Assembly: GCA_019925795.1 (NCBI GenBank)
Contig: CM034313.1
Coordinates: forward strand, 84,537,663 to 84,601,662
Length of the DNA: 64,000 nt
Source of the DNA: Dendrobium chrysotoxum
Lineage: Eukaryota > Streptophyta > Magnoliopsida > Asparagales > Orchidaceae
Reading direction: 5' to 3'
The translations under genes were made by a program, and so were the position numbers. Positions 12,524 through 23,453 of the stretch are shown one piece after another (position 1 is the stretch's first letter; each line of letters begins with the position of its first letter). The notes beneath the pieces were generated by a model. The model was not told the origin of the DNA, did no database searches, and saw nothing but the letters and a program-made list of their open reading frames with translations.

Positions 12524-13068
12524 TTAATTCATAGAGTAAAAGCCCAAAATAGTCTCTTGATTATTAGTAAACATTGAATTTAGTCCCAGACTTTCATGAT
12601 GACCCAATTTAGTCTTCCGATTATTAGAAAATATTCAAATTTGGTCTTAAGGCCAAAACCCCAATAGTGAGTATTATGATATATGTGATATTATATTATT
12701 TTTTTATATTGGTATTTATAATATTAAAATAAATACAAAAATCATAATGAAAGTTAACTAATTAAATAACAAGAGTGAATAATTAATAAATGTGGTTAAC
12801 TTCAATTACGATTTTCATATTTATTTTAATATGATAAATGATAAAATATATAAAAATAATAATATAATTTCACATGCATCTTAATATCTAAAATGCTCTC
12901 ACATTTAACTGTTGGGGTTAACTTTAATTATTACTTTTAGCCTTGGGACAAAGTTGAGATATTTTCTGATAGTTGGTGGGCTAAATTGGGGCATTATGAA
13001 AGTCTGAGATTAAATTGAGCATTTACTAATAGTCGGGGGACTATTTTGAGCTTTTACTCTTAATTCAT
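12524..13068. mobile_element. Fold-back MITE with long inverted repeats (Mutator- or hAT-like)
   Basis: The outer ends are inverted repeats: AGAGTAAAAGCCCAAAATAG from 12533 matches the complement of the right end (AGAGTAAAAGCTCAAAATAG read inward from 13060). Complementarity continues with gaps for about 220-260 bp per side, through TTTAGTCCCAGACTTTCATG-like and ATTATATTATT-like blocks, leaving only a short centre near 12755-12795. Direct repeats TTAATTCAT (12524-12532 and 13060-13068) flank it. An 8- or 9-bp duplication suggests a hAT or Mutator origin; the shared T leaves the exact length open. There is no coding capacity. Confidence 0.75.
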
Positions 13069-13168
13069 TAATAAGAATCGCCCAGGTGAAATCATGGATT
13101 TCTATAGCTGAAAGTACAGGATAATGGGGTTGCGGGCTCAAGCAATGGAACTAGGGCTAAATGGGTTC

Positions 13169-13791
13169 CTCAAACACATCATTCACAAGGCCAGGAGAGG
13201 GGAAGCTGTTTAGGAAGGTTTCTAATCAAGGAGGAGTTGTTTAAGAAATTTTCTAATTAAGGAAAATTATTTAGGAAGGTTCCTAATCAAGTAGGAGTTG
13301 TTTAGGAAAGTTTCCTAATTGTGTTTATGCTATTTAGGAAGTGTTTAATTGTTTAAGAATATTTCCTAAAATATATTTAATTGTTGAGAAAAGTTTCCTG
13401 AATCATGTTTAATTGTTTATGAATGTTTATTAAATCATGTTTAATTGTTTAGGAAGGTTTCTTAAATCTTGTTTAATTGTTTAGGAATGTTTTCTAAATT
13501 ATGTTTATGTTGATTAGGAATGTTCTAATTTTATTATTTTGTTCTAGGGCTATTTAAGGGGAAGTTTGTCTATGGTTTATTGTATGATATTGCTGAGTTT
13601 ATTTTTCTAGTTTTTGTTGTGAGTTCCTTGCGGCATCTAGGGTTTGTGGGAGAGTTGATCTATCTCTCGAATGGTAAATCAATTGCATCTTGCTTTATTA
13701 TTGAGAGAAATTAAAAAAAAAACAGCCCTATCTTCGTGTTTCTATGTTGTTCTTCTCTTTTATTTGCTCTTTTTACTTCCAAGACGCATAA
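13169..13791 (+). repeat. 5' LTR of the decayed chromovirus
   Basis: It aligns with 14989-15595 through repeated GTTTAGGAAGGTT(T)CCTAAT phrases and through the common 3' part (GTTTGTCTATGGTTTA, GTTTGTGGGAGAG, TTCCAAGACGCAT). The 5' edge is estimated by alignment only. The last bases read CATAA where the 3' LTR has CATCA. Sequence after the end (TTGACATTAGAGCGAG) is a mutated form of the TTGGTATCAGAGC primer site. Confidence 0.65.
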
Positions 13792-13820
13792 ACTTGACAT
13801 TAGAGCGAGATTTTGGAGAG

Positions 13821-13925
13821 ATGACAGCAAAGAAGGTGGATGCATTGGAAGGCAAAATGGAGCAATTCAATCCCACATGAAGGAAGGTTTTCATCCATGG
13901 AAGGAAGGTTTTCATCCTTGAGAAC
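13821..13925 (+). pseudogene. Chromovirus gag start remnant
   Basis: ATG at 13821 opens MTAKKVDALEGKMEQF, which parallels the MAGKKVEVLEG-type start of the neighbouring Reina-like gag. The frame stops after about 20 codons (TGA near 13878). A short tandem repeat (GAAGGAAGGTTTTCATCC, about 13880-13920) follows. Further gag-like Gly/Arg-rich sequence to about 14550 is open only in pieces. Confidence 0.55.
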
Positions 13926-14559
13926 TGATTGGGAGGGTTGAGAAGATGATGAGGAAACTCTTGTAGATGCTATCAAAAACTTTACCAGTGGTTCTGATGG
14001 CTAACTCTAACCAAGATTTGACCGGGATTCCCTTGGCTGAATCGAAGGAAAGGAGATCGGATGGGAGTTCAACGAGGAGACTTTCTTTCAACAAGAGCCA
14101 CCTCCTGGGGCTCCGATAAGGGGCAGATCAGGGTTTCTGGATGAGGGGACAACAAGGAGAGAATTTTTCGATGGAGGTGGTAGGGTGGACAACCACTATG
14201 GAGGCATTTCGGGTAAGGGGAGTGGGCCATCGAAGGAGGAGGGGTCAAGAGCCCCCTTCTAGGGCTCCGATAAGGGACGGATAGGGTTTTCGGATGGGAG
14301 GACAATAGGAAGAGAGTTTCGTTGTGAAGGTGGTGGGGTTGCCGACCACTATGGGTGGTCTTTTTGGTAAAGGGAGTGGACGACAGGAGAAGGAGGGGAT
14401 GGGCCGAACCATGGGGATCGGGTCATGTGAGGCGGAGGGAAGAAATGTGGGATTTCCACCCTCGATATAGGGGGGAAACATGGAGGGATGACGACAACCG
14501 TTACGCTGGAGGAGGAAGAAGCTATTGGGGTGGTGGCGATCCTAGGGTGGCAATCCTAG

Positions 14560-14800
14560 GGTCTCTGCATCCTAGTCTTAATGTGAAACAAGCATAATAT
14601 CTTGCTGCAAGAGCTACACCTATTCATCCCGGTTCTCAAGAATTTAGTTTGTATGGTGGAAGAATAAATGTAGATCCATATGTTTTACCTATTCCTGGAC
14701 TGTTCATGACTTTTATGCAATCCAAAGATACTAGAGAGCTCTTTTATAGCTTCTATCGAGATGATGTCCAATCGAGTCTGTTATGCATACGTGCGTCATA
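14560..14800 (+). pseudogene. Unidentified coding fragment inside the decayed chromovirus
   Basis: One frame, with a single TAA (about 14596), reads YLAARATPIHPGSQEFSLYG and then GRINVDPYVLPIPGLFMTFM up to ELFYSFYRDDVQ. It has normal amino-acid composition and does not resemble retroelement gag or pol proteins. It sits between the gag remnant and the chromodomain, exactly where pol is missing. I do not recognise the family. Capture of a host gene fragment is one explanation; a diverged retroviral segment is another. Confidence 0.35.
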
Positions 14801-14819
14801 CATTTTGTTCCCCTTAACA

Positions 14820-14985
14820 AAAAGCTGCCAATTCGTTCTCAGCATCATGGGCTTATTGTTCAGAAGGTACTTATCAAGTAGAAGGATTTGCTGGAACATG
14901 AAGCCACATGGGAACCTTACGAGCTGATCAGGAGACGGTTCTCATCCTTCCACCTTAAGGACAAGGTGCATTTTTGGGGACGTAG
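14820..14985 (+). pseudogene. Chromodomain end of a chromovirus polyprotein
   Basis: In the frame that starts near 14845 the sequence reads HHGLIVQKVLIKWKDLLEHE then ATWEPYELIRRRFSSFHLKD and KVHFWG. It holds the VLIKWK..(x)..ATWEP core of a retrotransposon chromodomain and is followed within 5 bp by the 3' LTR. This C-terminal chromodomain marks the chromovirus branch of Ty3/gypsy. The domain is known in other chromoviruses to guide integration to heterochromatin. Confidence 0.65.
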
Positions 14986-14988
14986 TAT

Positions 14989-15595
14989 TGATACGCTGGG
15001 AGGGCCCACAGCCAGAAAGGGGGAGCCGTTTAGGAAGGTTCCTAATCAAGAGGGAGTTATTTAGGAAAGTTCCTAATCAAGGGAAATTATTTAGGAAGGT
15101 TCTTAATAAGTGTGAGTTGTTTAGGAAAGTTTCCTAATTATGTTTATGGTATTTAGGAATTGTTTAATTGTTTAGGAATATTTTCTAAAATATATTTAAT
15201 TATTTAGGAAGGTTTCCTAGATCATGTTTAATTGTTTAGGAAGGTTTTCTAAATTATGTTTATGTTGATTAGGAATGTTCTATTTATTTAGAAAGGTTTC
15301 CTAAATTATGTTTATGCTGATTAGGAAGCTTCCAATTGTGTTATTGTGTTCTAGGGCCATTTAAGGAGAAGTTTGTCTATGGTTTAGGGTATGATATAGC
15401 TAATGTTATTTTTCTAGTGTTTGTTGTGAGTTCCTAACGACGTCTAGGGTTTGTGGGAGAGCTAATCTACTTCTCGAATAGTAGATCAATTGTATCTTGC
15501 TTTATAATTTAAGGAGAAAAAAAAATCAGCCCTATCTTTGTGTTCATACGCTGTTCTTCTCTTTTGTTTGTTGTTTTTATTTCCAAGACGCATCA
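14989..15595 (+). repeat. 3' LTR of the decayed chromovirus
   Basis: It begins TGATACGCTGGGAGGGCC and ends GACGCATCA, giving imperfect terminal inverted ends (TGATACG / CGCATCA). It contains six or more GTTTAGGAA phrases with ~30-60-bp spacing, which make the U3 region internally repetitive. The next bases are GACTG; no matching duplication was found at the 5' side. Confidence 0.7.
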
Positions 15596-16172
15596 GACTG
15601 CAGGCTGCTTCTCGCCTTGTGCATTTTCAGTTGTAGGAAGGATCCAATTTGGCTAGGTCAAGCTATATAAAAGCTGCAATGGGTAATGGCTTAACAAAAT
15701 AGGTTAAATGAAGCCTCTTTGAGCTCAATTTGAGCATGGGCTGAAATAGATAAATCCATTTATGCACAATTTGGTTCTATTTGATACAACATGAGATTAA
15801 GTTCAATCAAAATCACTAGATGATTGAAGCTTTGTCAATGACTAAGCTGGTTCTATTAAAGGATCAAAACTTTATTTCTGGATATTGTGTCTTAATCGGT
15901 GGAGATCTCATATCCTGGAAAATAAGAGCTAAATAATTATAGCTAGATCATATGTTGAAGTTGAATTAGAGATCTCTATTCAGATTTGTGGGTCGAGTTT
16001 GAGTTTGACCCTAAATTGACCCGACTTGTACTTAACCCAAAACCAACTTGAATAATAAAAGTGTTCAAATATCTAACCCGAACCCAACTCAACACGAATC
16101 CAACTAACCTAACCTTCAAGTCAATACGACCCATTTATATGCATGCTTTAATTGTATGTTTTATATTAAGCA
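15596..16172. other. Intron sequence between two retroelements
   Basis: No gene. About 15985-16135 is rich in ACCCGAC/AACCCAAC phrases of the kind found in many plant non-autonomous DNA transposons. A complementary-style block occurs at about 25790-25905. Ends could not be paired with confidence. Confidence 0.3.
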
Positions 16173-16633
16173 TGTTAGACTTCAACAAATATTATGGGAT
16201 CCTAAAATAGTACAATCAAATTGTGAAGTATGGGCCACAAACACGACAGACCAACCTACAAGCATAAAAGTCTACCAAAGAAGAAGAACAAACCAAAAAA
16301 TAGTCCACATTGACAATACTATAAGCAAAGGAAAGCAATGTATCTTTGGCCAAAGAAAGTACAAACTAAATAGTCTATACATGTGTAATAAGCACTAGCA
16401 CTAGTTTATTTCTTTTATTTTATTTTTAGTTTGTTTTAGACCGATTCTATATTGTAAATTTTGTCTGCCTATATATTATAAATACACATTCTATTATAAG
16501 AAAAGGTTATGGAATGAATGGTTTTTTGTTACTCCCTCTCTAGTATCTCTTCTTTTGCTTCTTCTTCCTTAAGGAATCTATAACTACTCAAAAAGTGTCT
16601 TCTCCTTCTTGATGCAGATCGGGAAGCATAACA
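16173..16633 (+). repeat. 5' LTR of the old chromovirus
   Basis: It starts TGTTAGACTTCAACAAATAT and ends GAAGCATAACA. It contains a TATA-like CTATATATTATAAATAC (about 16468-16485). The bases after it (AAATGGTGCTCTCGTTGCAC) sit where a primer-binding site belongs, but I cannot name the tRNA. Confidence 0.8.
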
Positions 16634-17236
16634 AATGGTGCTCTCGTTGCACTAAACTCACTTTTCCACCTCATTCTTCACCTGACCAGTCTCCTTCGCC
16701 GCCTACCTCCATTTCAGCTGCCAATATATTGTTTCTCCACTGGAAAACACTGCTCCACAGCAGCCTTCAGTTCCGGCAGGCTTCCAGCTCAAGATTCTGC
16801 CAGCAAAGGCTTTTCCTGCCCTCTTCTTGCAGTTTTCTTCAGCAAACCAGTCTTCCATATCATTCCTCTTCCTGTTTCCTGCATCTTCACAACATTACCA
16901 AATTCACCATCCATTCCCAGCAGCAATCTTCACACAAGAACAACAGCAGTCTTCACACAAGAACAGTAGCATTCTTTGATTTGGCCGCATTTTCCTGATC
17001 AAGAACACCAAGAACATCAGCAGTCTTCACACAAGAACAACAACCGTCTTCGATTTGGCTACATTTTCCTGTTCAAGAACACCAAGAACCACAGCACTCT
17101 TCACACACAAGTTTTTCAATCAGCCACATGCTGCAGCCGTTCTTTTCCAGCCCGCCAACCACCTATGCACGGCTGTTTTCCAAAATAGCGCCTCTCTGTT
17201 GCAGCTGCACACCTGCAGTCTTTTACCAGAATTAGG
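16634..17236 (+). other. Leader of the old chromovirus, 5' portion
   Basis: Untranslated leader rich in short CTTCACACAAGAACA(G/C) repeats (about 16927-17105, four or five imperfect copies). Open frames here are by-products of these repeats. The leader resumes at 23154 after the nested element. Confidence 0.5.
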
Positions 17237-17784
17237 TGTTACGCCCTTGCCGGCCCAGGAGGGGCCAGCTGGACCGGTCCAGCTTGGACCGGTCCTGGTT
17301 TACACCAGGCGGAGCCGCAAGCCACCAGGAGGGGGGGCGGAAGCCCCTGTGGGCCCCAGCAGGTTTTAAACACTAGTTTGAGAGGGAATTTTTGAATGTA
17401 AGGGCTGTTTGGGTAATTTGTATTTTTCCTTTGGAGTTAATTAGGAGTTTAGGAGGGAATTAGGGTTATCTTGAATTTGGTATGAGAATTTGAGATCTTC
17501 TTGGAGGTTTGGGCTCTAGTCTTCTTGGCTAGAGATTTTGGAGAGTTAATCTTCCTCTCGAATTGAAGATTCTTGTACCGTTTGCTACTTTTATTCTTCT
17601 ACTAGTAGAATACAAGTGTTGTTTGGTTTTGCTCAAGGATTTTCCCTATTTTTTCTCTGTTTTTGGACTGTTTTCCTGCAGAAACAGCAGAATTTCTGCT
17701 GTTTACTCAAGTATTGGAGGTAGGTTTGCTTGCGAACTCAAGTATTCCCTTAGGGTTACTTGCGAACTCAAGTATTTCCTATCA
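17237..17784 (+). repeat. 5' LTR of the Reina-like element
   Basis: It begins TGTTACGCCCTTGCCGGCCC and ends AGTATTTCCTATCA. A short internal repeat (TTGCGAACTCAAGTATT) occurs twice near the 3' end. Compared with the 3' LTR it has about 10 substitutions and no length change. Confidence 0.92.
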
Positions 17785-17787
17785 AAT

Positions 17788-17803
17788 TGGTATCAGAGCA
17801 ACG
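17788..17803 (+). other. Primer-binding site, initiator tRNA-Met
   Basis: TGGTATCAGAGCAACG begins 3 bp after the 5' LTR. The first 12 bases match the complement of the 3' end of plant initiator tRNA-Met, the usual primer for chromoviruses. Confidence 0.85.
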
Positions 17804-17893
17804 TTTTGGGACCATCGGCGGATGAAATCCTGAAATTTCAGCGATATTTTGGGCAACCGGAAGAAGTTTTCTAGAAGTTTCTTGAGACGAACG

Positions 17894-20800
17894 ATGGCGG
17901 GAAAAAGGTGGAAGTCTTGGAAGGTGAATTTGGTCAGTTAAAATCAGATTTGGAGGGAAAGTTTCTTGATTTTCAAAATCAAATCACCTCCAACAATGAA
18001 AGATTGGAGGGAAAGTTCACTGCTATGGAAGAAATGATGAAGAAATTACTGAAAATGAAGACCAATCCGGCGACATCGGAAGTAAGAGAGACTACCGACG
18101 GCCTTGGCGTAGGAGGAAATCCGAACCCGTATCGAGGAAGGAAAAATCCGGAAGTGGAGATCCTTGAGGAGGAGGATGACATGCCTCTTCTAGAACCGCT
18201 ATCTAGAGAGGAGATGAGCCAGGGGTACGAACGAAGGGGTGCTGATTTTGTTGGAAGGAGGGAAGAAATGCACCGCACGGGTGCTGATTTTGAAGGGAGA
18301 AGAGGGGAATACAAGGAAGGGTTTGGGTATAATCTTCGGAGGGACGATCAGGACACGTGGGGAGCACCTCCCCTTTGGGGAGCAGGAGGTTATGGAGGAT
18401 ACCGGGGGTACGGAGGAGATCCCAAGGTGAGGAAACTGAAGGTGCCCATCTTTGAGGGCGAGGATGGCCATGGCTGGATTTACAAGGTGGAATAATATTT
18501 TGCTGTCAACGGATTGACGGAGGAGGAGAAACTGACAGCGGCAGGACTGTGCTTGGAAGGGAAGGCACTGGCGTGGTACCAGTGGTGGGACATGAGGCGA
18601 CCCATTCGAAGCTGGAGGGAGTTCAAGGACTGTTTGCTAGAGCGTTTCCGAACCAGCAAGGGAGGAGACTTCTACGAGCAGTTAGTTGCGCTGACGCAGG
18701 AAGGGACAGTGGCAGAGTTCCGTGACTGGTTTGAGTACCTAGCTAGCAGGCTGGATCGCCTTTCGGAGACCGTGCTTGAGGGAAACTTCATGAAGGGGCT
18801 CAAACCAGAGATCAGAGCAGCTGTTAGGGTGATGAGACCGCATGACCTGGGGGAGGCCATGGAGTTGGCACAACTGGTCGAGGATCAGAAGCATCTCGAG
18901 AGGGGGGCTCGCGGCAGTAGCTCTGGGGGATCCTACAGGATGACTACTACCTTCCTAGCTCCCAAAGGGGCGGGACCAGGAGGACTACGAGAAGTACCAA
19001 ATGAGAAGTATGGAGGAGGTGGGCCTGGAGGAAACTTTAAGAAGCTGACAGAGAAGGAGATCCAGGAGAAGCGGGCTAAGGGGTTATGTTTTCGGTGCGA
19101 TGAGAAGTACATGCTAGGGCATAGGTGTAAGGACCGAACTCTTCAAGTTCTTACCGTCTATGATGACGAGGAAGTTGAAGAGGGAGGTGGAAGCGGGCTA
19201 GAAACGGAAGAGGAGAAGTTGCATTTGGATGTGGCGGAAGTCTCCCTAAACTCAGTGGTGGGGTTCACTCCGAATCACATTATGAAGGTGAAGGGAGAGA
19301 TAGCTGATAAAGATGTGGTAGTGCTGATAGATAGTGGTGCTACCCACAATTTCATCTCCACCCAGATTGTTGAGCTTTTGGGGGTGAAACTTGTGGATAC
19401 AGGAGGGTACGGGGTGATGATGGGCACCAGAAAGGTAGAAATGGGTAGAGTGTGTATGGGAGTGGTGTTGACCATTCAGGGAATACAAGTGAGGGAGGAT
19501 TTTCTTCCCTTAGAATTGGGGAGTACATATGTGATTTTGGGGATGAAATGGTTGCAAACCTTGGGGGAGACCAAGGTGAACTGGGGAGCGCTGAGGATGG
19601 AACTAGTAGTGGGGGTGAGGAGAATGGTGATACAGGGAGATGTCGGCCTGTCTAGAACGGGGGTGTCTCTCAAGTCCATGATCCGAACCATCCAGGAGGT
19701 TGGGGGTGGATATTTGGTGGAATTGCAACGACTGGAGAGAGTCAGTGTGGGGGAAGAGGGAGACATTCCTCTTGCAGTGCAACCGGTCATACAGCAATTC
19801 AAGGAGGTATTCCAGCCACCTCAAGGGTTACCACCTTCCAGAGAACAGGAGCATGCAATTCTGCTAAAGGAGGGGGTGTCACCGATTAGTGTACGACCCT
19901 ACCACTACACCCAGATTCAGAAAGATGAAATTGAGAAGCTAATTAGAGGGATGTTGGAGGCGAGAATCATCAGACCAAGTGTGAGTCCTTTCTCTAGCCC
20001 CGTATTACTGGTCAAAAAGAAGGATGGTAGCTGGAGGTTTTGTGTGGACTATAGAGCATTGAATAAGGAGACTGTACCGGATAAATTTCCCATTCCGGTG
20101 ATTGACGAGCTTTTGGATGAACTGTATGGAGCAGTGATATTCTCCAAACTGGACTTGAAGTCAGGATACTATCAGATCCGGATGAGAGAGGAAGATATCT
20201 CTAAGACAGCGTTCCGGACACATGAGGGGCATTATGAGTTTCTGGTCATGCCTTTTGGGCTTACCAACCCCCCTGCTATGTTCCAGTCACTGATGAATAG
20301 GGTGTTCAGACAGTATCTCCGGAAGTTTGTGCTGGTGTTTTTCGATGACATCTTAGTGTACAACAGAACTGAGGAGGAGCATCTGAAGCACTTGAAGCTG
20401 GTATTGGGAGTTCTACAGGAGCATCAGCTGAGAGCCAACCTGAAGAAGCGTTGCTTTGGCCAGACCAATGCGGAGTACTTGGATCACGTCGTATCCAAGG
20501 AAGGGGTGGCAGCTGATCATTCAAAGGTGGAGATGATGCTGAGATGGCCCTTACCTAAGAATCTGAAGGAATTGAGAGGATTCTTAGGGCTGATAGGATA
20601 CTATAGGAGATTCGTTAAAGGGTACAATACTATAGCATGGCCACTAACAGAACAGCTGAAGAAAGATGGATTCCTATGGGGAGAGGCAGCCACAACAGCA
20701 TTTGAGAAACTAAAGAAGGCTATGACCACGGTACCAGTTTTAGCTTTACCAGGCTTCACTCAGACCTTCATAGTGGAGACAGATGCTTCAGGGTACGGAT

Positions 20801-22594
20801 TGGGGGCAGTGCTCATGCAGAACCGGCGACCCATTGCCTATTTCAGCCAGGTATTGACAGCCAGGGCCAGGCTGAAGTCAGTCTATGAAAGGGAGTTGAT
20901 GGCTATTGTCTTAGCCATCCAGAAGTGACGACCCTATCTGTTAGGTAGGCATTTCATTGTCAGAACAGATCAGAGGAGTCTGAAATATTTGTTGGAACAG
21001 CGGATGTTGACTGAAGAGCATCAGCAATGGCTGTCAAAATTGCTGGGGTATGATTTTGAAATTCAGTACAGACCAGGAGGGGAGAACAAGGCGGCTGATG
21101 CTTTATCCAGATGTATGGGAGAACTACAGACAGTTGCTGTGTCTGTTCCTTTGATGCTAGATTAGGAGGCCATTAAGGAGGAGAGCTCGAAGGATGAGGA
21201 GTTGGGAAAAATCAGGGCGGATCTATTGAGGGAAGGTGATAGCCACCTAGGGTACTCAGTAGAGGGGGGCAGACTGCTGTATCAAGGGAGGTTTGTGATG
21301 CCCAGGACTTCAATCCTCATCCCAAATATACTCCAGGAATTTCATGGGAGCGCGGTTGGGGGTCATTCAGGGGTTCAGAAGACCTACAAGGAGGATTGCT
21401 GCTGAGCTTTACTGGAAGGGAATGCATAGAGATGTAGAGGAGATGGTGGTCAGATGTGAGATTTGTCAGAGAAACAAGTACATGGCTATGTAACCAGGGG
21501 GGCTACTACAGTCGTTGGCATTACCGGGACGGGTATGGGAGGAGATATCCATGGACTTCATAGATGGGCTGCCCTGTTCAGAAGGCTTCACAGTGATTCT
21601 GGTGGTGGCGGATAGATTGAGCAAGTATGCTCATTTTATTCCCCTCCGATATCCTTACACTGCGGTGACAGTGGCGTCCGCTTTCATCAGGGAGGTGGTC
21701 AGATTGCATGGGGTACCAGAGGCAATAGTGTCAGATAGAGATAAGGTATTCCTCAGTCATTTTTGGAGAGAGTTGTTTAGGTTACAGGGGACAGTGTTGA
21801 AGAGGAGTACCGCATATCACCCACAGACAGATGGCCAAACGGAGGTGGTCAATAGGAGCTTGGAGACCTACCTGAGATGCTTCGTGTCAGAGACACCCAA
21901 GTTGTGGGCCAAATGGCTATCTTGGGCGGAATACGGGTACAACACCTCGTTTCACTCAGCTTCACAGATGACGCCATTCAAAGTATTGTATGGAAGGGAC
22001 CCTCCTCACTTGGTGCACTTTGGGAGTAGCAGTACTCCAGTTTCTTCAGTGGAGGAGTATTTGGGAGAGAGAGATCGAGTGTTAGAAGAATTGAAGAAAC
22101 ATCTACTGAGAGCACAACAAATCATGAAGAAACAGGCGGACTCACACAGGAGGGACATGCAGTTTGAAGTGGGGGAGAAGGTTTTCCTAAAATTACGACC
22201 CTATCGGCAGAGGACAGTAGCGAGAAGGAGGAATGAGAAATTGGCTCCAAGGTACTTCGGCCCCTATGAAGTGTTGGACAGAATCGGAGCAGTGGCGTAC
22301 CGACTGAAGCTTCCCCCATCAGCTATCATACACCCAGTTTTTCACGTGTTTTAGTTGAGGAGAGCTATTGGGGAGCATCCAGTTAGTATGAAGTTACCAG
22401 AGACACTGACTGAGGATTTAGAAGTGATATTAGAACCACTGGAGCTCCGAGGAGTCAGATCAGACAACAAGGGAGACAAGGAAGTGCTGATTGGATGGAA
22501 GGGTCTCCCCGAGTTCGATGTGACGTGGGAGCCATTTGCAAGAATTAAAGATCAGTTTCCCTCCTTTCACCTTGAGGACAAGGTGAATCTTTGG
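17894..22594 (+). pseudogene. Reina-like gag-pol polyprotein with stops and frameshifts
   Basis: Domains in order: gag (17908-19050, phrase LEGKALAWYQWW near 18550), a CCHC-like knuckle CFRCDEKYMLGHRCK (about 19088-19132), protease with LIDSGATHNF (about 19325), and RT with FVLVFFDDILVYN (catalytic FFDD, about 20337-20350). RNase H starting VETDASGYGLGAVLMQ (about 20774) follows. Then come integrase with its H-H-C-C finger (about 21340-21475) and the D, D, E residues in MDFIDGLP, VSDRDKVF and GQTEVVNR (21550-21850), and a chromodomain with VLIGWKGLPEFDVTWEP (about 22485-22535). Defects: an apparent one-A loss right after ATG 17894, TAA 18493, TGA 20926 (the next residues imply an original Trp), TAG 21163, a one-base insertion near 21391, TAA 21491 and TAG 22352. 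Everything else is well preserved, consistent with recent decay. The product would have been cut by its own protease. Confidence 0.9.
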
Positions 22595-22605
22595 GAGGGG
22601 AGTAA
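22588..22605 (+). other. Polypurine tract of the Reina-like element
   Basis: ATCTTTGGGAGGGGAGTAA-type purine run ends directly before the 3' LTR TG. It is the expected primer for plus-strand DNA synthesis. The tract overlaps the last codons of the chromodomain frame (NLWEGS). Confidence 0.75.
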
Positions 22606-23153
22606 TGTTACGCCCTTGCTGGCCCAGGAGGGGCCAGCTGGACCGGTCCAGCCTGGATCGGTCCTGGTTTACACCAGGCGGTGCCGCAAGCCACCAGGAG
22701 GGGGGGCGAAAGCCCCTGTGGGCCCCAGCAGGTTTTAAACACTAGTTTGAGAGGGAATTTTTTAATGTAAGGGCTGTTTAGGTAATTTGTATTTCTCCTT
22801 TGGAGTTAATTAGGAGTTTAGGAGGGAATTAGGGTTATCTTGAATTTGGTATGAGAATTTGAGATCTTCTTGGAGGTTTGGGCTCTAGTCTTCTTGGCTA
22901 GTGATTTTGGAGAGTTAATCTTCCTCTCGAATTGAAGATTCTTGTACCGTTTGCTGCTTTTATTCTTCTACTAGTAGAATACAAGTGTTGTTTGGTTTTG
23001 CTCAAGGATTTTCCCTATTTTTTCTCTGTTTTTGGACTGTTTTCCTGCAGAAACAGCAGAATTTCTGCTGTTTACTCAAGTATTGGAGGTAGGTTTGCTT
23101 GCGAACTCAAGTATTCCCTTAGGGTTACTTGCGAACTCAAGTATTTCCTATCA
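22606..23153 (+). repeat. 3' LTR of the Reina-like element
   Basis: 548 bp with the same ends as the 5' LTR (TGTTACGCCC ... CCTATCA). Differences from the 5' copy by eye include GCCGG/GCTGG, CTTGG/CCTGG, GGACC/GGATC, GGAGCC/GGTGCC and CTAGAG/CTAGTG. A purine-rich gap of zero bases separates it from the tract. Confidence 0.92.
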
Positions 23154-23158
23154 TTAGG

Positions 23159-23453
23159 TTGTTCGATTTTGCATTTACAACAGCAGACATTTAATCCATA
23201 TGCTACCAATCGACATACAAACCAGCTCATCATCTTCTGGCTGACGAAGCATCACTGCCTCCTCAAGTTCACTGTCGCTAGTCCATAGATAACTATCTTT
23301 TAAATACAAGCTCCCTTCCAAACGTCATTTGCATTCAAGTTTACATCTCCATTCCAAACGTCACCTGCATTCAAGATTACATCATGTTAAGGTTCTTGTT
23401 ATAAAGGACCACATCTTTTATCCATTTTTGGCAGCCACCAAAGAACTCTCAAC
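23159..23453 (+). other. Leader of the old chromovirus, 3' portion
   Basis: Continuation of the untranslated leader interrupted at 17236. It includes a direct repeat CCTTCCAAACGTCA / CATTCCAAACGTCA (about 23310-23365). No coding signal. Confidence 0.5.

Larger units (their letters stand above)
13169..15595 (+). mobile_element. Decayed, internally deleted Ty3/gypsy chromovirus
   Basis: Two diverged LTRs (about 13169-13791 and 14989-15595) bracket a 1.2-kb interior. A degraded tRNA-Met primer site follows the 5' LTR. A gag start and the chromodomain end of pol remain, while protease, RT, RNase H and integrase are deleted. It therefore looks like a non-autonomous relic of the same broad clade as the Reina-like element at 17237. 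No target duplication was recognised because the 5' edge has decayed. Confidence 0.7.
17232..23158 (+). mobile_element. Reina-like Ty3/gypsy chromovirus, complete structure, coding broken
   Basis: Both LTRs are exactly 548 bp and differ at about 10 sites by eye. The 5-bp duplication TTAGG flanks them (17232-17236, 23154-23158). The element has a tRNA-iMet primer site, gag-protease-RT-RNase H-integrase order, a C-terminal chromodomain and a purine tract, over 5917 bp in total. Small size, short LTRs and integrase phrases such as MDFIDGLP and ADRLSKYAHFIPL fit the Reina clade. Premature stops and frameshifts mean this copy cannot make its own proteins. Confidence 0.9.

Noticed and set aside
16609..17369. 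Proteins of up to 129 residues before the Reina-like element
   Set aside because: They fall in the old element's leader and run into the nested LTR; composition reflects CTTCACACAAGAACA repeats.
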